DNA from: Balneolaceae bacterium UBA7797
GTDB lineage: Bacteria > Bacteroidota > Rhodothermia > Balneolales > Balneolaceae
Reading direction: 5' to 3'
Assembly (NCBI GenBank): GCA_002480645.1
Contig: DLCN01000014.1
Location: 1,166-65,165, forward strand
Length of the DNA: 64,000 nt
This document shows positions 22,773 to 32,189 of this stretch, in pieces. Within the stretch, counting starts at the first letter, position 1; each line of letters opens with the position of its first letter. The position numbers and the translations under genes were made by a program. Below the pieces are notes generated by a model. It was given only the letters and a program-made list of their open reading frames with translations. It was not told the origin of the DNA and did no database searches.

Positions 22773-24761
22773 TTAATCCGTAATTTTACTGAAACTCCAT
22801 TTTATCCCACCCATGATCCATCTGCCGGGCATCTGTGCACCCAGAATTTCCTGATATTTGGTATTCAGGATGTTGTGGATCTTTGTGTACAGTTGCAGGT
22901 CTTTTCTGCCGGTGGGATGTACGGTCAGTTTTATATGACTAACGAAGTAGTCAGCATCGATCGCACCGCCAATCGAGCTCAGAACTTCCTTGTTTCTTTG
23001 AATGTAGGAAGAGGTGGACGTAAGCCCGAAATATTTTGAACTATATGAGAGGATCACACTCAGATCATGCTTCGGATGATTGGCGATATACTTTGATACC
23101 GTTCCCGCATCATTGGTGGTGTACAAATAGGTGTAGTTCAATTCTGCATGAAGCAGGTTTTCGGGGCTGATCATGAGATATTTACTGATCAGTGTTTCGA
23201 TCCCGAAAGTAGAACTGTTTGACACATTAGTGGTATAAAAATATTCAGAATCGGGTTGCAGATTGTCTGCATTTCCGATGTTATCCGAATTGGTGAGGGT
23301 GTAGTCGATCAGGTTGTCGGAAGCTCTGTAAAAAACGGTATTACTGAATGTGAATCCCGGGGAAGGGTAGAGGTCAAAGCCGGCGTCGATGGTATAAGAT
23401 CGTTCCGCTTCAAGGTCGGGATTTCCAATATTCCGTCCGGGTGTCAGGCTGTTGATCTGTGATGAAATATATCGTTCTGTGAAATCTCCACCACGAATGG
23501 CTTTCCCGAAGGAGGTCCGGAGTGTGATCTTTTCGAGGGGCATGGCCAGACTGAATTGGGGCAGAAGTTCCAGACCGAAGTTTTCATCATATTCTAACCG
23601 GAGACTTCCGGTTCCGGTCAGTTCTTCGGTTAAAGGTGTTGAAACAATAGAGTAAATGCCTATCGAGCTATTCTCGTGATTGCCTCTGTCGGTGCTTTCG
23701 ATGGTCTTTTGCAGGCCCTGAGTTCCCAGTGAGATCCGGAACCTTTCTGAAGCGTTAAACTGATGATTTAGTGAGAAAGCAAGTTGACCGGTGGTATGCG
23801 CATTGGGTTCAAAAGCCGGATTAAAAATGAACAGGTCATCCGTGGCCTTATAACCGATGTTTAGTTCCGTATGCTGATCCTCTGCATCCCGGGTCAATGC
23901 AAATTGGGTCCACCAGCTGTTGATCTGTTCGGTAGATTCATCGTAGGTGCTGGCGGTATAAAAGTACTTGGCACTGAAATCGCGTTCATCGTATCCGATC
24001 CTGGAATATACGTTCCATGCATCATTGATGGAGTAGGAAGCAGAAAGGGAGTAGGTTTGCAGATCAAAATAATTCCGGAACAGGCTGTCGGATGATGTAC
24101 CCTGGAAGTAGTTGGGATTGGACTGTTCAATGCCATCAGAAATACTGGTTTTTAGTCCGCCCGAAAGCATTAATTTACCGGACCGGACAAAGATCCCGCC
24201 ATCGGTCAGTAGCAATCCATGTTCACCAATTCCGGCATCTACCGTAGAACTGATCAGGTTGGCATCATTTTGCTTATCGCTGAATGTTTTTGTTTTAATG
24301 TGGATGATGCCACCCACAGCATCCGGGCCAAAAGAAGTCGCTGCGGGACCCCGGATTACCTCGATCCTGTCGATCTCAGCTAAAGCAACCGGGATATTAT
24401 TATTGAAATGTGCAGTAAGCGGATCATTGATACGAATTCCATCCACCATCACCAGCACCTGAGAAAAGGTACTGCCACGCATCCCGATATCTGCCTGCAC
24501 ACCAAAAGCATTTCTGCTGTTAATATTTACACCGGGGAGTGATTGCAGCAGTTCATCGACCGAAGTTGCGGGCATGGCTTCAATATCTTCGCGGGTAAAC
24601 AGGGAGACACTTTTACCACTTTCTTTTACGGATGTAGGGATGCGCGAGGCATTCACTTTAACAGTATCCATAGGAAAGGTGATCTGTGCCGAAACTACGA
24701 CATGCAGACCTAACAAAGCCATAATGATCAGGGCTGATTTTCGTACAGCATTAATTGACAA
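22773..24761 (-). CDS. TonB-dependent outer-membrane receptor
   Basis: A 662-residue outer-membrane receptor of the BtuB/siderophore class. It has a signal peptide (IIMALLGLHVVVSAQ) and a plug domain with VKVNASRIPTS, SVDELLQSLPGVNINSR, DIGMRGSTFSQVLVMVDGIR and EVIRGPAATSFG, DAVGGIIHIKTK. The rest is a 22-strand type barrel ending ILGAQMPGRWIMGGIKWSF, with the expected terminal aromatic residue close to the end. At this length it lacks the N-terminal carboxypeptidase-like domain of SusC proteins, and no SusD gene is nearby. The imported compound could be cobalamin, a metal chelate or a sugar; the neighbours favour but do not prove the last. Confidence 0.93.
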   Translation of the reverse strand: MSINAVRKSALIIMALLGLHVVVSAQITFPMDTVKVNASRIPTSVKESGKSVSLFTREDIEAMPATSVDELLQSLPGVNINSRNAFGVQADIGMRGSTFSQVLVMVDGIRINDPLTAHFNNNIPVALAEIDRIEVIRGPAATSFGPDAVGGIIHIKTKTFSDKQNDANLISSTVDAGIGEHGLLLTDGGIFVRSGKLMLSGGLKTSISDGIEQSNPNYFQGTSSDSLFRNYFDLQTYSLSASYSINDAWNVYSRIGYDERDFSAKYFYTASTYDESTEQINSWWTQFALTRDAEDQHTELNIGYKATDDLFIFNPAFEPNAHTTGQLAFSLNHQFNASERFRISLGTQGLQKTIESTDRGNHENSSIGIYSIVSTPLTEELTGTGSLRLEYDENFGLELLPQFSLAMPLEKITLRTSFGKAIRGGDFTERYISSQINSLTPGRNIGNPDLEAERSYTIDAGFDLYPSPGFTFSNTVFYRASDNLIDYTLTNSDNIGNADNLQPDSEYFYTTNVSNSSTFGIETLISKYLMISPENLLHAELNYTYLYTTNDAGTVSKYIANHPKHDLSVILSYSSKYFGLTSTSSYIQRNKEVLSSIGGAIDADYFVSHIKLTVHPTGRKDLQLYTKIHNILNTKYQEILGAQMPGRWIMGGIKWSFSKITD

Positions 24762-24857
24762 AACAATCGGATTGGTTAGAGATCAACAATCCCCGAAAAT
24801 AGCCAATATTATGGTAAAATGATGAGTTTTGATCTGATTATTCGGTTTAAAGTATCA

Positions 24858-26624
24858 TCAATTTTGAATCCGGAAGATCACTTTTTCGGATACCGGAAAT
24901 TCGACGAAATCAGTGAGCAGGAACTTTCCATCCTGTTTAAAAGAGAGCTCTTTTCCATTCACCGTAATGGCGCTTACCGTATCCGGAGAAAGTATTTTAA
25001 GTCTCCAGGATCGTTGTTCGGGCATTCCAATATAATCACCCAGAACGGGGGCAATTGAAACGGTTTCATTCTGAGAAAAAGTGATAGTTGTGAGCGCATA
25101 CCTGCCTTTCAGATACTCATTGCTTAAACCGTCATCTTCGATCAGCTCAAAGTCACCATCTGCACCGGGGTACAATTCCAGAGTGAGTTTTTCATTGGTT
25201 CCGGTTTCCACATTCGGTGCATAATTTCTGAGTGGAATGATGGAACCGGCTTTTACAAAGAGTGGAATCTGATCGATGGGTGCGTTTACAGTGATTGACC
25301 TGTTTCCGGTGGTTATTTCCCCGGTCCAGTAGTTGATCCAGGTTCCTTCAGGAAGATAGACCGTTCTTTCTGTGGCATATTCCTCATATACGGGTGCAAC
25401 CAGGAATTCTTCACCGAAGGTATATTCATATAGATGATCCGGGATCAAACGGATCATATTTTCACCATCCAACCGGGTCTTATGCGCATAGGAATAGATG
25501 TAGGGGAAGAGTTGCATCCTTCGATGTGCATAGGTTCGGAACAGTGAATCTGCCCGTTCGGAATACTTCCAGGCTAAATTGGAAGTCGGGTTTTCCGGTT
25601 GGGAAAAAACTTCGGTAATGGGACCATACATAGAAAATTGCAACCATCGGATATAAAGTTCTTCATCCACAGAATCGGTGATTCCCATATCAAATCCGCC
25701 GGTATCATTCGTAAGAAACGGCACGGTGTGATGTAGTTTATCAGGATTGGTATACATGGCGATATTCTCTTTAAAAGCTACATTCGGCACCCAGGAATTG
25801 AATTGGATATTCGGGGATTCTATGGTCCAGTCGGAGCGGGTATCGCTGGTCCATTTTGTCGGATATCGTTTAAACGCCGAGTCTTCCAATCCCCCGGCAT
25901 GGGAGAGCATAAAACCACGGCCTTCCGTCTCTTTCCCGAACTCCTGACTGATCTCAAAAATAGTTTTTACGGTATTCAGATGAGTGGTTCTGTCGAGTTT
26001 CAGAAAATCAGCCCCTTCATCAAAAAAGGGTTTCATCCGTTCTTTAAAATAAGCTGCCGCTTCAGGATTATCGAAATTGATGTTACCGGTAAGGGTGCCG
26101 GGGTGGTCGCTGTCCTCCTGAAACATGGCCGTGCTGGTTCCGGCATTGTGCCATGGGTTGGTATTCATGTAAGTATCACGGAAAAACCCACGTTGTTCAA
26201 AATCTTCAAAGGCTTCTTCGTTACCGGTCTTTTGAATGGCATCCCAGGTCCAGAATCCTCCTTTGATATGATTCTGCTCCATAAAATCCCACATTTCTTT
26301 TCGGTTCGGATAGGCGATGGTATCGGCAACAAAATCGAGATATTTATCGGGCCCTTCGCCTTCATCATCAAAACTCCAGAACCAGGAATCGATCCAGTAG
26401 GCATCGATCGGATAATCATGATCCTGAATCTGTTGTATGCGCCCGATCGTTTGTTTCTGATCAGTATAACCACCATAGAGCACACCGAAGGCCCATTCCG
26501 GCGGAAGTATTACATGTTCATCTAAGCTTTGTGGTACGGGATGTAAATAAGCTTCCTTTTCTTCACAGGCTGTGAGTATCAGGGTTCCAATAAATGAAAG
26601 TAAAATGAGTTTCTTGGCGCACAT
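24858..26624 (-). CDS. Glycoside hydrolase family 31 lipoprotein
   Basis: A 588-residue predicted lipoprotein (LILTAC, Cys near residue 20) with a GH31-type TIM barrel. The segment PPEWAFGVLYGG, DAYWIDSWFWSF near residues 75-86, FLKLDRTTHLN near 206 with the catalytic nucleophile Asp, and TSDTRSDW near 256-263 with the acid/base Asp are all GH31 features. A C-terminal beta-sandwich with EEYATERTVYLPEGTWINYW follows, also typical. The family contains alpha-glucosidases, alpha-xylosidases and related enzymes, and the specificity is not visible. The protein is likely on the periplasmic face of the outer membrane. It precedes the TonB receptor gene on the same strand. Confidence 0.88.
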   Translation of the reverse strand: MCAKKLILLSFIGTLILTACEEKEAYLHPVPQSLDEHVILPPEWAFGVLYGGYTDQKQTIGRIQQIQDHDYPIDAYWIDSWFWSFDDEGEGPDKYLDFVADTIAYPNRKEMWDFMEQNHIKGGFWTWDAIQKTGNEEAFEDFEQRGFFRDTYMNTNPWHNAGTSTAMFQEDSDHPGTLTGNINFDNPEAAAYFKERMKPFFDEGADFLKLDRTTHLNTVKTIFEISQEFGKETEGRGFMLSHAGGLEDSAFKRYPTKWTSDTRSDWTIESPNIQFNSWVPNVAFKENIAMYTNPDKLHHTVPFLTNDTGGFDMGITDSVDEELYIRWLQFSMYGPITEVFSQPENPTSNLAWKYSERADSLFRTYAHRRMQLFPYIYSYAHKTRLDGENMIRLIPDHLYEYTFGEEFLVAPVYEEYATERTVYLPEGTWINYWTGEITTGNRSITVNAPIDQIPLFVKAGSIIPLRNYAPNVETGTNEKLTLELYPGADGDFELIEDDGLSNEYLKGRYALTTITFSQNETVSIAPVLGDYIGMPEQRSWRLKILSPDTVSAITVNGKELSFKQDGKFLLTDFVEFPVSEKVIFRIQN

Positions 26625-26736
26625 CAGGGGATCGGATAAGCTGAGATTATATCCTGATGATAAATTAATCTCCTCTTTTATAAAAGAGTGAAATTAAGTT
26701 TTACGAGTTCGCTGAATAGTTACGCCGTTCAATCAC

Positions 26737-27840
26737 TCAATGAATGATCTGTTCTGTGGTCGTAGGTCCATGCACTACCAGTCTGCCGTCTTCCATGATC
26801 TCCATTTTGTCAATGAAAACAACCCGTTCATTTCCTCTGGCGAGCGTCCGGCCGTGATAAACACAGTACATCTCAGTTCCGTCTTTGGAATAGGTGATAC
26901 TGTTATGACCGGTACCGGTTACTTGTCCACCAGATTCGGTGTTTTTTTGTAACACAGGGTTATTATCAGCTTTTTTGAATGGACCCAGGGGGGAATCTGA
27001 AGTGGCGTATCCAACGGCATAATTCTTACCGGCAAAGAAATTTGCCGAGTACATCATGTAGTAGGTATCCTGATGTTTAAAGATAAACGAGCCTTCGGTC
27101 CATCGTCTGTTGACTTCACCTGAAGTAACGGAACGACTTTCCCATTCGGTTTGAGGATCATCCATGGAAACCGGAGGCCGGAGCAGCATAACCGGATCAC
27201 CGACCACTCCGCTGAAATCAGGTTTGAGTTCAATTCCATATACCCAGCTTTCTTCAATTTCATCGTATAAGCCTTCGGTTTTAGCCCAATCAGCGATCTC
27301 ACTTTCTACCGGATGTTTATAACAGGCTCGTGAATAGTACATGTAGACCCGGCCATCATCAGCAAACAATACATTGGCATCAATGATCGGATATCCGGGA
27401 TCGAAAACCGGCTCGTCAGAAAGTTCTTCAAAGGGTCCTGTTGGAGAATCGGAAACCGCTACCCCGATTCTGAAATTTTCAAGTTCATTGGTTGGATTTT
27501 CTCTCCATTGAGCACTGAAAAACATGTAGTACTTTCCCTCAACTTCGTAGACCTCAGGAGCCCAAAAATGGTCAATTGCCCAGGAGCCGCTATGATTTCC
27601 CCGATAAACCTGACCTTCTTCCTGCCAGTTTATGAGATCGGTAGAAGATGCTACTCTGAATCCATCTTCAGCACCACCGGTTCCATACATATAATATTTC
27701 CCATCAGAAGCTTTTAAAACGTAGGGATCACCAAAGGCAATGTCGAATGGGTTCGTGTATACGGTTGATCTTTCTTTACAGGATACAGAAAGAAGAAGGA
27801 TCAGAAACATAAAATTTCTGAGTGCTGAAGGTGCAGACAT
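26737..27840 (-). CDS. Glycoside hydrolase family 43 lipoprotein
   Basis: A 367-residue predicted lipoprotein (LILLLSVSC, Cys 21) with a five-bladed propeller of GH43. The catalytic triad is visible as FGDPYVLKASDGKYYMYG (general base Asp), PIIDANVLFADDGRVYMYY (Asp) and WTEGSFIFKHQDTYYMMYS (acid Glu). GH43 enzymes usually remove arabinose or xylose from plant polysaccharides. With the GH31 gene directly downstream (about 110 bases) the pair suggests degradation of a xyloglucan- or arabinoxylan-like substrate, which is inference. Confidence 0.9.
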   Translation of the reverse strand: MSAPSALRNFMFLILLLSVSCKERSTVYTNPFDIAFGDPYVLKASDGKYYMYGTGGAEDGFRVASSTDLINWQEEGQVYRGNHSGSWAIDHFWAPEVYEVEGKYYMFFSAQWRENPTNELENFRIGVAVSDSPTGPFEELSDEPVFDPGYPIIDANVLFADDGRVYMYYSRACYKHPVESEIADWAKTEGLYDEIEESWVYGIELKPDFSGVVGDPVMLLRPPVSMDDPQTEWESRSVTSGEVNRRWTEGSFIFKHQDTYYMMYSANFFAGKNYAVGYATSDSPLGPFKKADNNPVLQKNTESGGQVTGTGHNSITYSKDGTEMYCVYHGRTLARGNERVVFIDKMEIMEDGRLVVHGPTTTEQIIH

Positions 27841-27889
27841 TGAAGTACTTTATGGTTGGTTAGATGGAATGGTGCAGAATGTATCGCAC

Positions 27890-27920
27890 AAAAAAACCGG
27901 AGTCAATGTTAACTCCGGTT
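27890..27920 (-). terminator. Intrinsic terminator after the PBP1A gene
   Basis: On the minus strand AACCGGAGT and ACTCCGGTT form a perfect 9-bp stem, followed by seven T. It begins 8 bases after the stop of the penicillin-binding protein gene (27928) and ends the envelope cluster. Confidence 0.9.
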
Positions 27921-27927
27921 CTAAGAT

Positions 27928-30282
27928 CTACCAGCCGATTCTGCCCCGGTTATTGTCCCTGAGGAGTTCATTTTGTGTTTCTTCCGGATCCTCTGGCATC
28001 ACAAATCCCGGAGGAGGGGTGAAGGCATCGTATCCCCAATAAGCATCGGGATCTTCCGATACATAATTAATGAATGTACCAACGATCGGCAGGGCCGTCC
28101 GGGCACCCTGACCAATGGTATAGCCCTGATCGGTCGGGAAGCGGATCCGGCGATCCTCGCCACCCACCCATGAACCCATTACAATATGGGGGGTCATAGC
28201 GATAAACCAGTTATCAGCTGAATTCTGTGTGGTACCTGTTTTACCGGCTATATCCTGTCGGACTCCATACACATTTCTCAATCGGACACCCGTTCCATGA
28301 TATCCTTCTCCGCCTCGGATCACGCCTCGCATCATATCCACCATGATATAGGCTGTTTCAGGACTGATCACTTCCTGTTTATAATCAGGATGATATTCTA
28401 CCAGGACATTACCTTCTTTGTCTTCGATGCGGGTGATGGCGATCGGGTCGATATGAACCCCGGCATTTGCAAAAGTGGTGTATGCAGAGGTGATCTCCAA
28501 CAAAGAGACTTCAGCCGTACCCAAGGCAATGGAAGGATAGGCGGGAGTGCCACTCATATCAATTCCCAGATTCGACGCCATTTGTTTGATCTTTCTTGCT
28601 GCCGGATCCAGCTTCCAAAGCTCGTTAGTACCCGGTGCACCGGCAATTTCCGGAAGCAGACGAACGGTCACATTATTTAAACTTCGGGCCAGTGCCTGTC
28701 GTAAGGGAACCATGATCGGGCCTTCCGGTACCGACTCATCTTTAGGGGCCCATACTTTACCATTTCGGTCGTAGAATTTAGTCGGATACTTGGAAAATTT
28801 ATGATAGGGTTTGTAGCCGTTATCAATAGCTACAGCATATACGAAAGGCTTGAATGTGGAACCAGCCTGTCGGCGTGCCTGATACACATGATCGTATTGA
28901 ACGCTGCCGTAATTTGAACCACCTACCCATGCAAGAATATTACCGTTAGATGGATCTATGGCTACAAAACTGGCTTCCAGCCGGGTTCGGGATTTCATTA
29001 CTGAATCCACAAACACAGAATCAGTTTTAAGGCTGTCGAGTACCACTTTTCGGATCTTGGTATCGTATTTCTGGAATCCGTTCTTGTACTCATCGGTATC
29101 TTCCAGAAAGCTGTCTTTGAACGTAGGAAATTCCTCCCAGAGTTTATCCATATAAACACCGCTTCCGGGTGTGGTCCACTCAGATTCAAATAAGTTCTGC
29201 AGTGAGTCTAATTTAACCTGAACTGCTTTTTCGGCATGTTTTTGAAGCCGCGAATCAATGGTGGTATAAATGACCAACCCGTCTGTAAACAGATCGTAGC
29301 CGTTTTCTTCAGCCCAGCCACTTACTCTCTGTCGAACATATTCCCCAAAATAACGACTGACCCGTCCTGCTTTTGAAGGTGGCTGGTAATCCAGCTGAAT
29401 GGGATCGGCTTTGAGACTTGCGAGCGTAGAATCGTTGATAAAACCCTGTCGGTTCATCAGATTCAGTACGATATCTCTGCGGCCTTTAGAGCGCTCAGGA
29501 AATAGGCGGGGATTATAGGCGTATACGGCATTTACAGAACCAACCAGAGTTGCTGCTTCAGTAACATTCAGATCTTTGGCAGATTTATTGAAATGGGTGC
29601 GTGCAGCAGCTTCAATTCCAAAAGCACTGTTACTGTACTCCACCGTATTCAGATACATTTCGATGATCTCCCGCTTCGTGTAATTTCGTTCGATCTGTAC
29701 GGCCGTGATCATCTCTTTAAACTTACGGGATACGGAAAACGCCAGACCGATCTCTTTGTACAGGTTCCGGGCCAGCTGCTGACTCAAGGTTGACCCGCCC
29801 TGCGGATTGCCTCTTAAAATATGGTAGGGGATGGCCAGAGTTCGGATCATATCCATTCCCCAGTGATTAAAGAACCGGTGATCTTCGGTGGCTACCAAAG
29901 CATCTACCACATGTGGCGAAATATCATCATATCGTACCCATGTTCGGTTCTCAGTAAAATATTTGTCAAGTACCTGCCCGTCCCGGCTGCGAACTTCTGT
30001 GGCGATGGCTGTTTCCGGATTCTCCAGCTGTTCGATGGAAGGGAGTCCCTGAAACAGAAAATAAGTGTAGATGGAAGCGCCAATCATTCCAACTAGAATA
30101 AACACCGCGAAGCCCATCACAATTTTTCGTCCGAGACGATCTTTGGGTTTAGCAACGGGAATATCGGTTGGTTCGTGTTGTTCCTCTTCCGCTTTCTTCT
30201 TAGCGTCAAGGATCATTTTACGGTATTCGGGATCGTTAAAATACCGTTCGTGATCGATGTTACCGGGGTCGTGATTACTCAT
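27928..30282 (-). CDS. mrcA: Penicillin-binding protein 1A, bifunctional glycosyltransferase/transpeptidase
   Basis: Class A penicillin-binding protein that polymerises and cross-links peptidoglycan. From the ATG at 30282 it has about 784 residues: a cytoplasmic tail, one membrane anchor (VMGFAVFILVGMIGASIYTY, about 55-74), the GT51 domain with VATEDHRFFNHWG and GGSTLSQQLARNL, and the transpeptidase domain with SxxK in AGSTFKPFVY, SxN in ARSLNN and KTG in AGKTGTTQNS. A longer start at 30336 is rejected because 30282 gives an ATGA overlap with the lpxH stop, showing translational coupling. It is last in a three-gene cluster with lpxH and a polyprenyl synthetase. Confidence 0.95.
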   Translation of the reverse strand: MSNHDPGNIDHERYFNDPEYRKMILDAKKKAEEEQHEPTDIPVAKPKDRLGRKIVMGFAVFILVGMIGASIYTYFLFQGLPSIEQLENPETAIATEVRSRDGQVLDKYFTENRTWVRYDDISPHVVDALVATEDHRFFNHWGMDMIRTLAIPYHILRGNPQGGSTLSQQLARNLYKEIGLAFSVSRKFKEMITAVQIERNYTKREIIEMYLNTVEYSNSAFGIEAAARTHFNKSAKDLNVTEAATLVGSVNAVYAYNPRLFPERSKGRRDIVLNLMNRQGFINDSTLASLKADPIQLDYQPPSKAGRVSRYFGEYVRQRVSGWAEENGYDLFTDGLVIYTTIDSRLQKHAEKAVQVKLDSLQNLFESEWTTPGSGVYMDKLWEEFPTFKDSFLEDTDEYKNGFQKYDTKIRKVVLDSLKTDSVFVDSVMKSRTRLEASFVAIDPSNGNILAWVGGSNYGSVQYDHVYQARRQAGSTFKPFVYAVAIDNGYKPYHKFSKYPTKFYDRNGKVWAPKDESVPEGPIMVPLRQALARSLNNVTVRLLPEIAGAPGTNELWKLDPAARKIKQMASNLGIDMSGTPAYPSIALGTAEVSLLEITSAYTTFANAGVHIDPIAITRIEDKEGNVLVEYHPDYKQEVISPETAYIMVDMMRGVIRGGEGYHGTGVRLRNVYGVRQDIAGKTGTTQNSADNWFIAMTPHIVMGSWVGGEDRRIRFPTDQGYTIGQGARTALPIVGTFINYVSEDPDAYWGYDAFTPPPGFVMPEDPEETQNELLRDNNRGRIGW

Positions 30283-31064
30283 ATAGTCTGTCTGTTTGGC
30301 TGAAAAGGTACGAAATCTTTTATTTCCGCATCCCACGAAACGAAGTTGAATTCTCCTTCATTGTATCTGATCAATGAAAAATGTTCGTAAAAAGGACCCG
30401 GATTTAAATACAATCCACCATCAAATGTTCCGATGCGGGCTACATGATCGTGACCGGTGATCACAACGTCGATATCGTCCCGTTCCAGTAAAAAAGCGGC
30501 TTGTTCATTGATGGGCTTCGGGTCGATATGATTCCGTTTTCTGGTGAAATTTGAAAACCATTTCATGATCGAATTTCCGGTCTCAGGTGGAAATACAGCC
30601 TGATAAAGACGAACAAAAGTATGGTTTCTGAGCAGTCGGTGGAAGAGAGGGCGGCTCATGATCAGATTCTCATCCAGTTCTCCATCCCCGTGCATCAGAA
30701 GCAGACGTTTCTGTCCGATAGAAACGATCCTGCAATCTCTTTCCACATCAAATCCAAGAGTTTTGAAATGACCATAATCCCAGTTGTCGTGATTTCCGGT
30801 GATGAATAATGCCGGTTCAATGGATTCATTATATAACCGGAGCTTTTCCAGTATGCGGGAACCAAAGCCGGGCACGAAGTTCTGTTTTGGATATTCCATC
30901 CAGTAATCAAAAATATCACCCAGAAGGTATAGTCTGCATTTATGTTGAATGGCATAATCAATAATTCCGCAAAAGTGCTTCAGAATGGTCGATTCTTTAT
31001 CGGGATCAAAGGCTCCGAGATGTACATCCACTAAAAATAAATGCTGTTGATATTCCGACTGCAT
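30279..31064 (-). CDS. lpxH: UDP-2,3-diacylglucosamine diphosphatase (LpxH-like)
   Basis: Metallophosphoesterase of lipid A synthesis that cleaves UDP-2,3-diacylglucosamine. The calcineurin-like motifs are complete: DVHLG (residues 13-17), LLGDIFDYW, TGNHDNWD, LLMHGD and TGHDH. The usual LpxH has GNRD where this has GNHD, so it belongs to the LpxH-like or Bacteroidota-type branch, and assignment rests partly on context. It starts with TAATG overlap from the polyprenyl synthetase gene and ends in the ATGA overlap with the PBP gene, so it is in the middle of a tight operon for the cell envelope. Confidence 0.85.
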   Translation of the reverse strand: MQSEYQQHLFLVDVHLGAFDPDKESTILKHFCGIIDYAIQHKCRLYLLGDIFDYWMEYPKQNFVPGFGSRILEKLRLYNESIEPALFITGNHDNWDYGHFKTLGFDVERDCRIVSIGQKRLLLMHGDGELDENLIMSRPLFHRLLRNHTFVRLYQAVFPPETGNSIMKWFSNFTRKRNHIDPKPINEQAAFLLERDDIDVVITGHDHVARIGTFDGGLYLNPGPFYEHFSLIRYNEGEFNFVSWDAEIKDFVPFQPNRQTI

Positions 31065-32086
31065 TATTTACGGCGGGTGATTATGAAATGGATGAGATCA
31101 ACAAAACTCTGCGTGTGAGGGGATTGGGGGACCTTTTCCAGGGCTTCGATGGCCTTATTCGCGTAATTGTACATGATCTCTTTAGCGTAATCCATGCCGC
31201 CGGTAGAATGAACGAATTGTACGATCTCTTCGATCTCCCGGTCTTTTTTCTTGCGCTTTTTCATTAAAGCGCGAATCCTGGCCGATTCTTTTTTAGAGCT
31301 ATGCTCCATCGCTTTAATGAGAGGGAGGGTGACCTTCCGCTCCTGTATATCGTTTCGGGTAGGTTTCCCGATATCATAAATGCCGTAATCGAACAGGTCG
31401 TCTCTGATCTGGAAAGCAATTCCGATATTCATACCGATCTCATACATCAATGCGTGCATATCTTTATCGTCAGTTGCAGATATAGCACCACATTCGCAAC
31501 AGGTGGCGATCAGACTGGCCGTTTTCTCTGAAATGATCTGATAATATCGCTCTTCGGTCATATTGTAGAGGCCGGCAGTCTTGAGCTGCCGGAGTTCTCC
31601 TTCACTCATTTTCTGAACCGCTTTCGACTGAACCTTTAACAGTTGATGTTCCTCATTTTCGAGAGCGATCAATAATCCTTTAGAGAGCAGAAAATCACCC
31701 AACAACACACCGGCTTTATTATTCCAGATCTTGTTGATACTAACGAGTCCCCGGCGCGAATTTGCATCGTCCACCACATCGTCATGAATGAGTGTGGCCG
31801 TATGCAAGAGTTCGATCATGGTGGCGGCAATATGACTCCGGGTGTTGATGCCTCCGAACAAATTTGCGCACATGAAAACCAAAGTGGGGCGAAGTTCTTT
31901 TCCTTTTTGGCGTAGTAAATAACCGATGATCTGGTCAAGAAGAAACACATCAGAACGAATAGTTTCCTTGAAAAAAGTGCGAAATTCCTTTAAATGAGAT
32001 GATACAGGCGCTGTGATTTCTTCCAGAGTTTTCCTGGTCACTGTTTCTGAATTAATTCTGGTAAGAGAAGCGTGATCTATCATCAA
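31064..32086 (-). CDS. Polyprenyl diphosphate synthase
   Basis: A 340-residue trans-isoprenyl diphosphate synthase that builds the isoprenoid chain for quinones or carrier lipid. The first aspartate-rich motif is LIHDDVVDDANSRRG (near residues 94-108) and the second is FQIRDDLFDYG. The chain-length residues upstream of the first motif (ATMIELLHTA) are small, consistent with a long-chain product, but this is only suggestive. It heads a minus-strand operon with lpxH and the PBP gene and diverges from pfkA with a 103-base gap containing both promoters. Confidence 0.9.
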   Translation of the reverse strand: MMIDHASLTRINSETVTRKTLEEITAPVSSHLKEFRTFFKETIRSDVFLLDQIIGYLLRQKGKELRPTLVFMCANLFGGINTRSHIAATMIELLHTATLIHDDVVDDANSRRGLVSINKIWNNKAGVLLGDFLLSKGLLIALENEEHQLLKVQSKAVQKMSEGELRQLKTAGLYNMTEERYYQIISEKTASLIATCCECGAISATDDKDMHALMYEIGMNIGIAFQIRDDLFDYGIYDIGKPTRNDIQERKVTLPLIKAMEHSSKKESARIRALMKKRKKKDREIEEIVQFVHSTGGMDYAKEIMYNYANKAIEALEKVPQSPHTQSFVDLIHFIITRRK

Positions 32087-32189
32087 AAAGTCTTCAAATT
32101 TTCTTAAACTTGGCTGCCTGCAAATTTACTTAATATAAGCGACAAATTTTGCAGCGAATATCTCACTCAATTCATAATAAAAGAAATTT

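Noticed and set aside
25803..26525. A 240-codon plus-strand frame inside the GH31 gene
   Set aside because: It is the antisense shadow of a gene with clear catalytic motifs.
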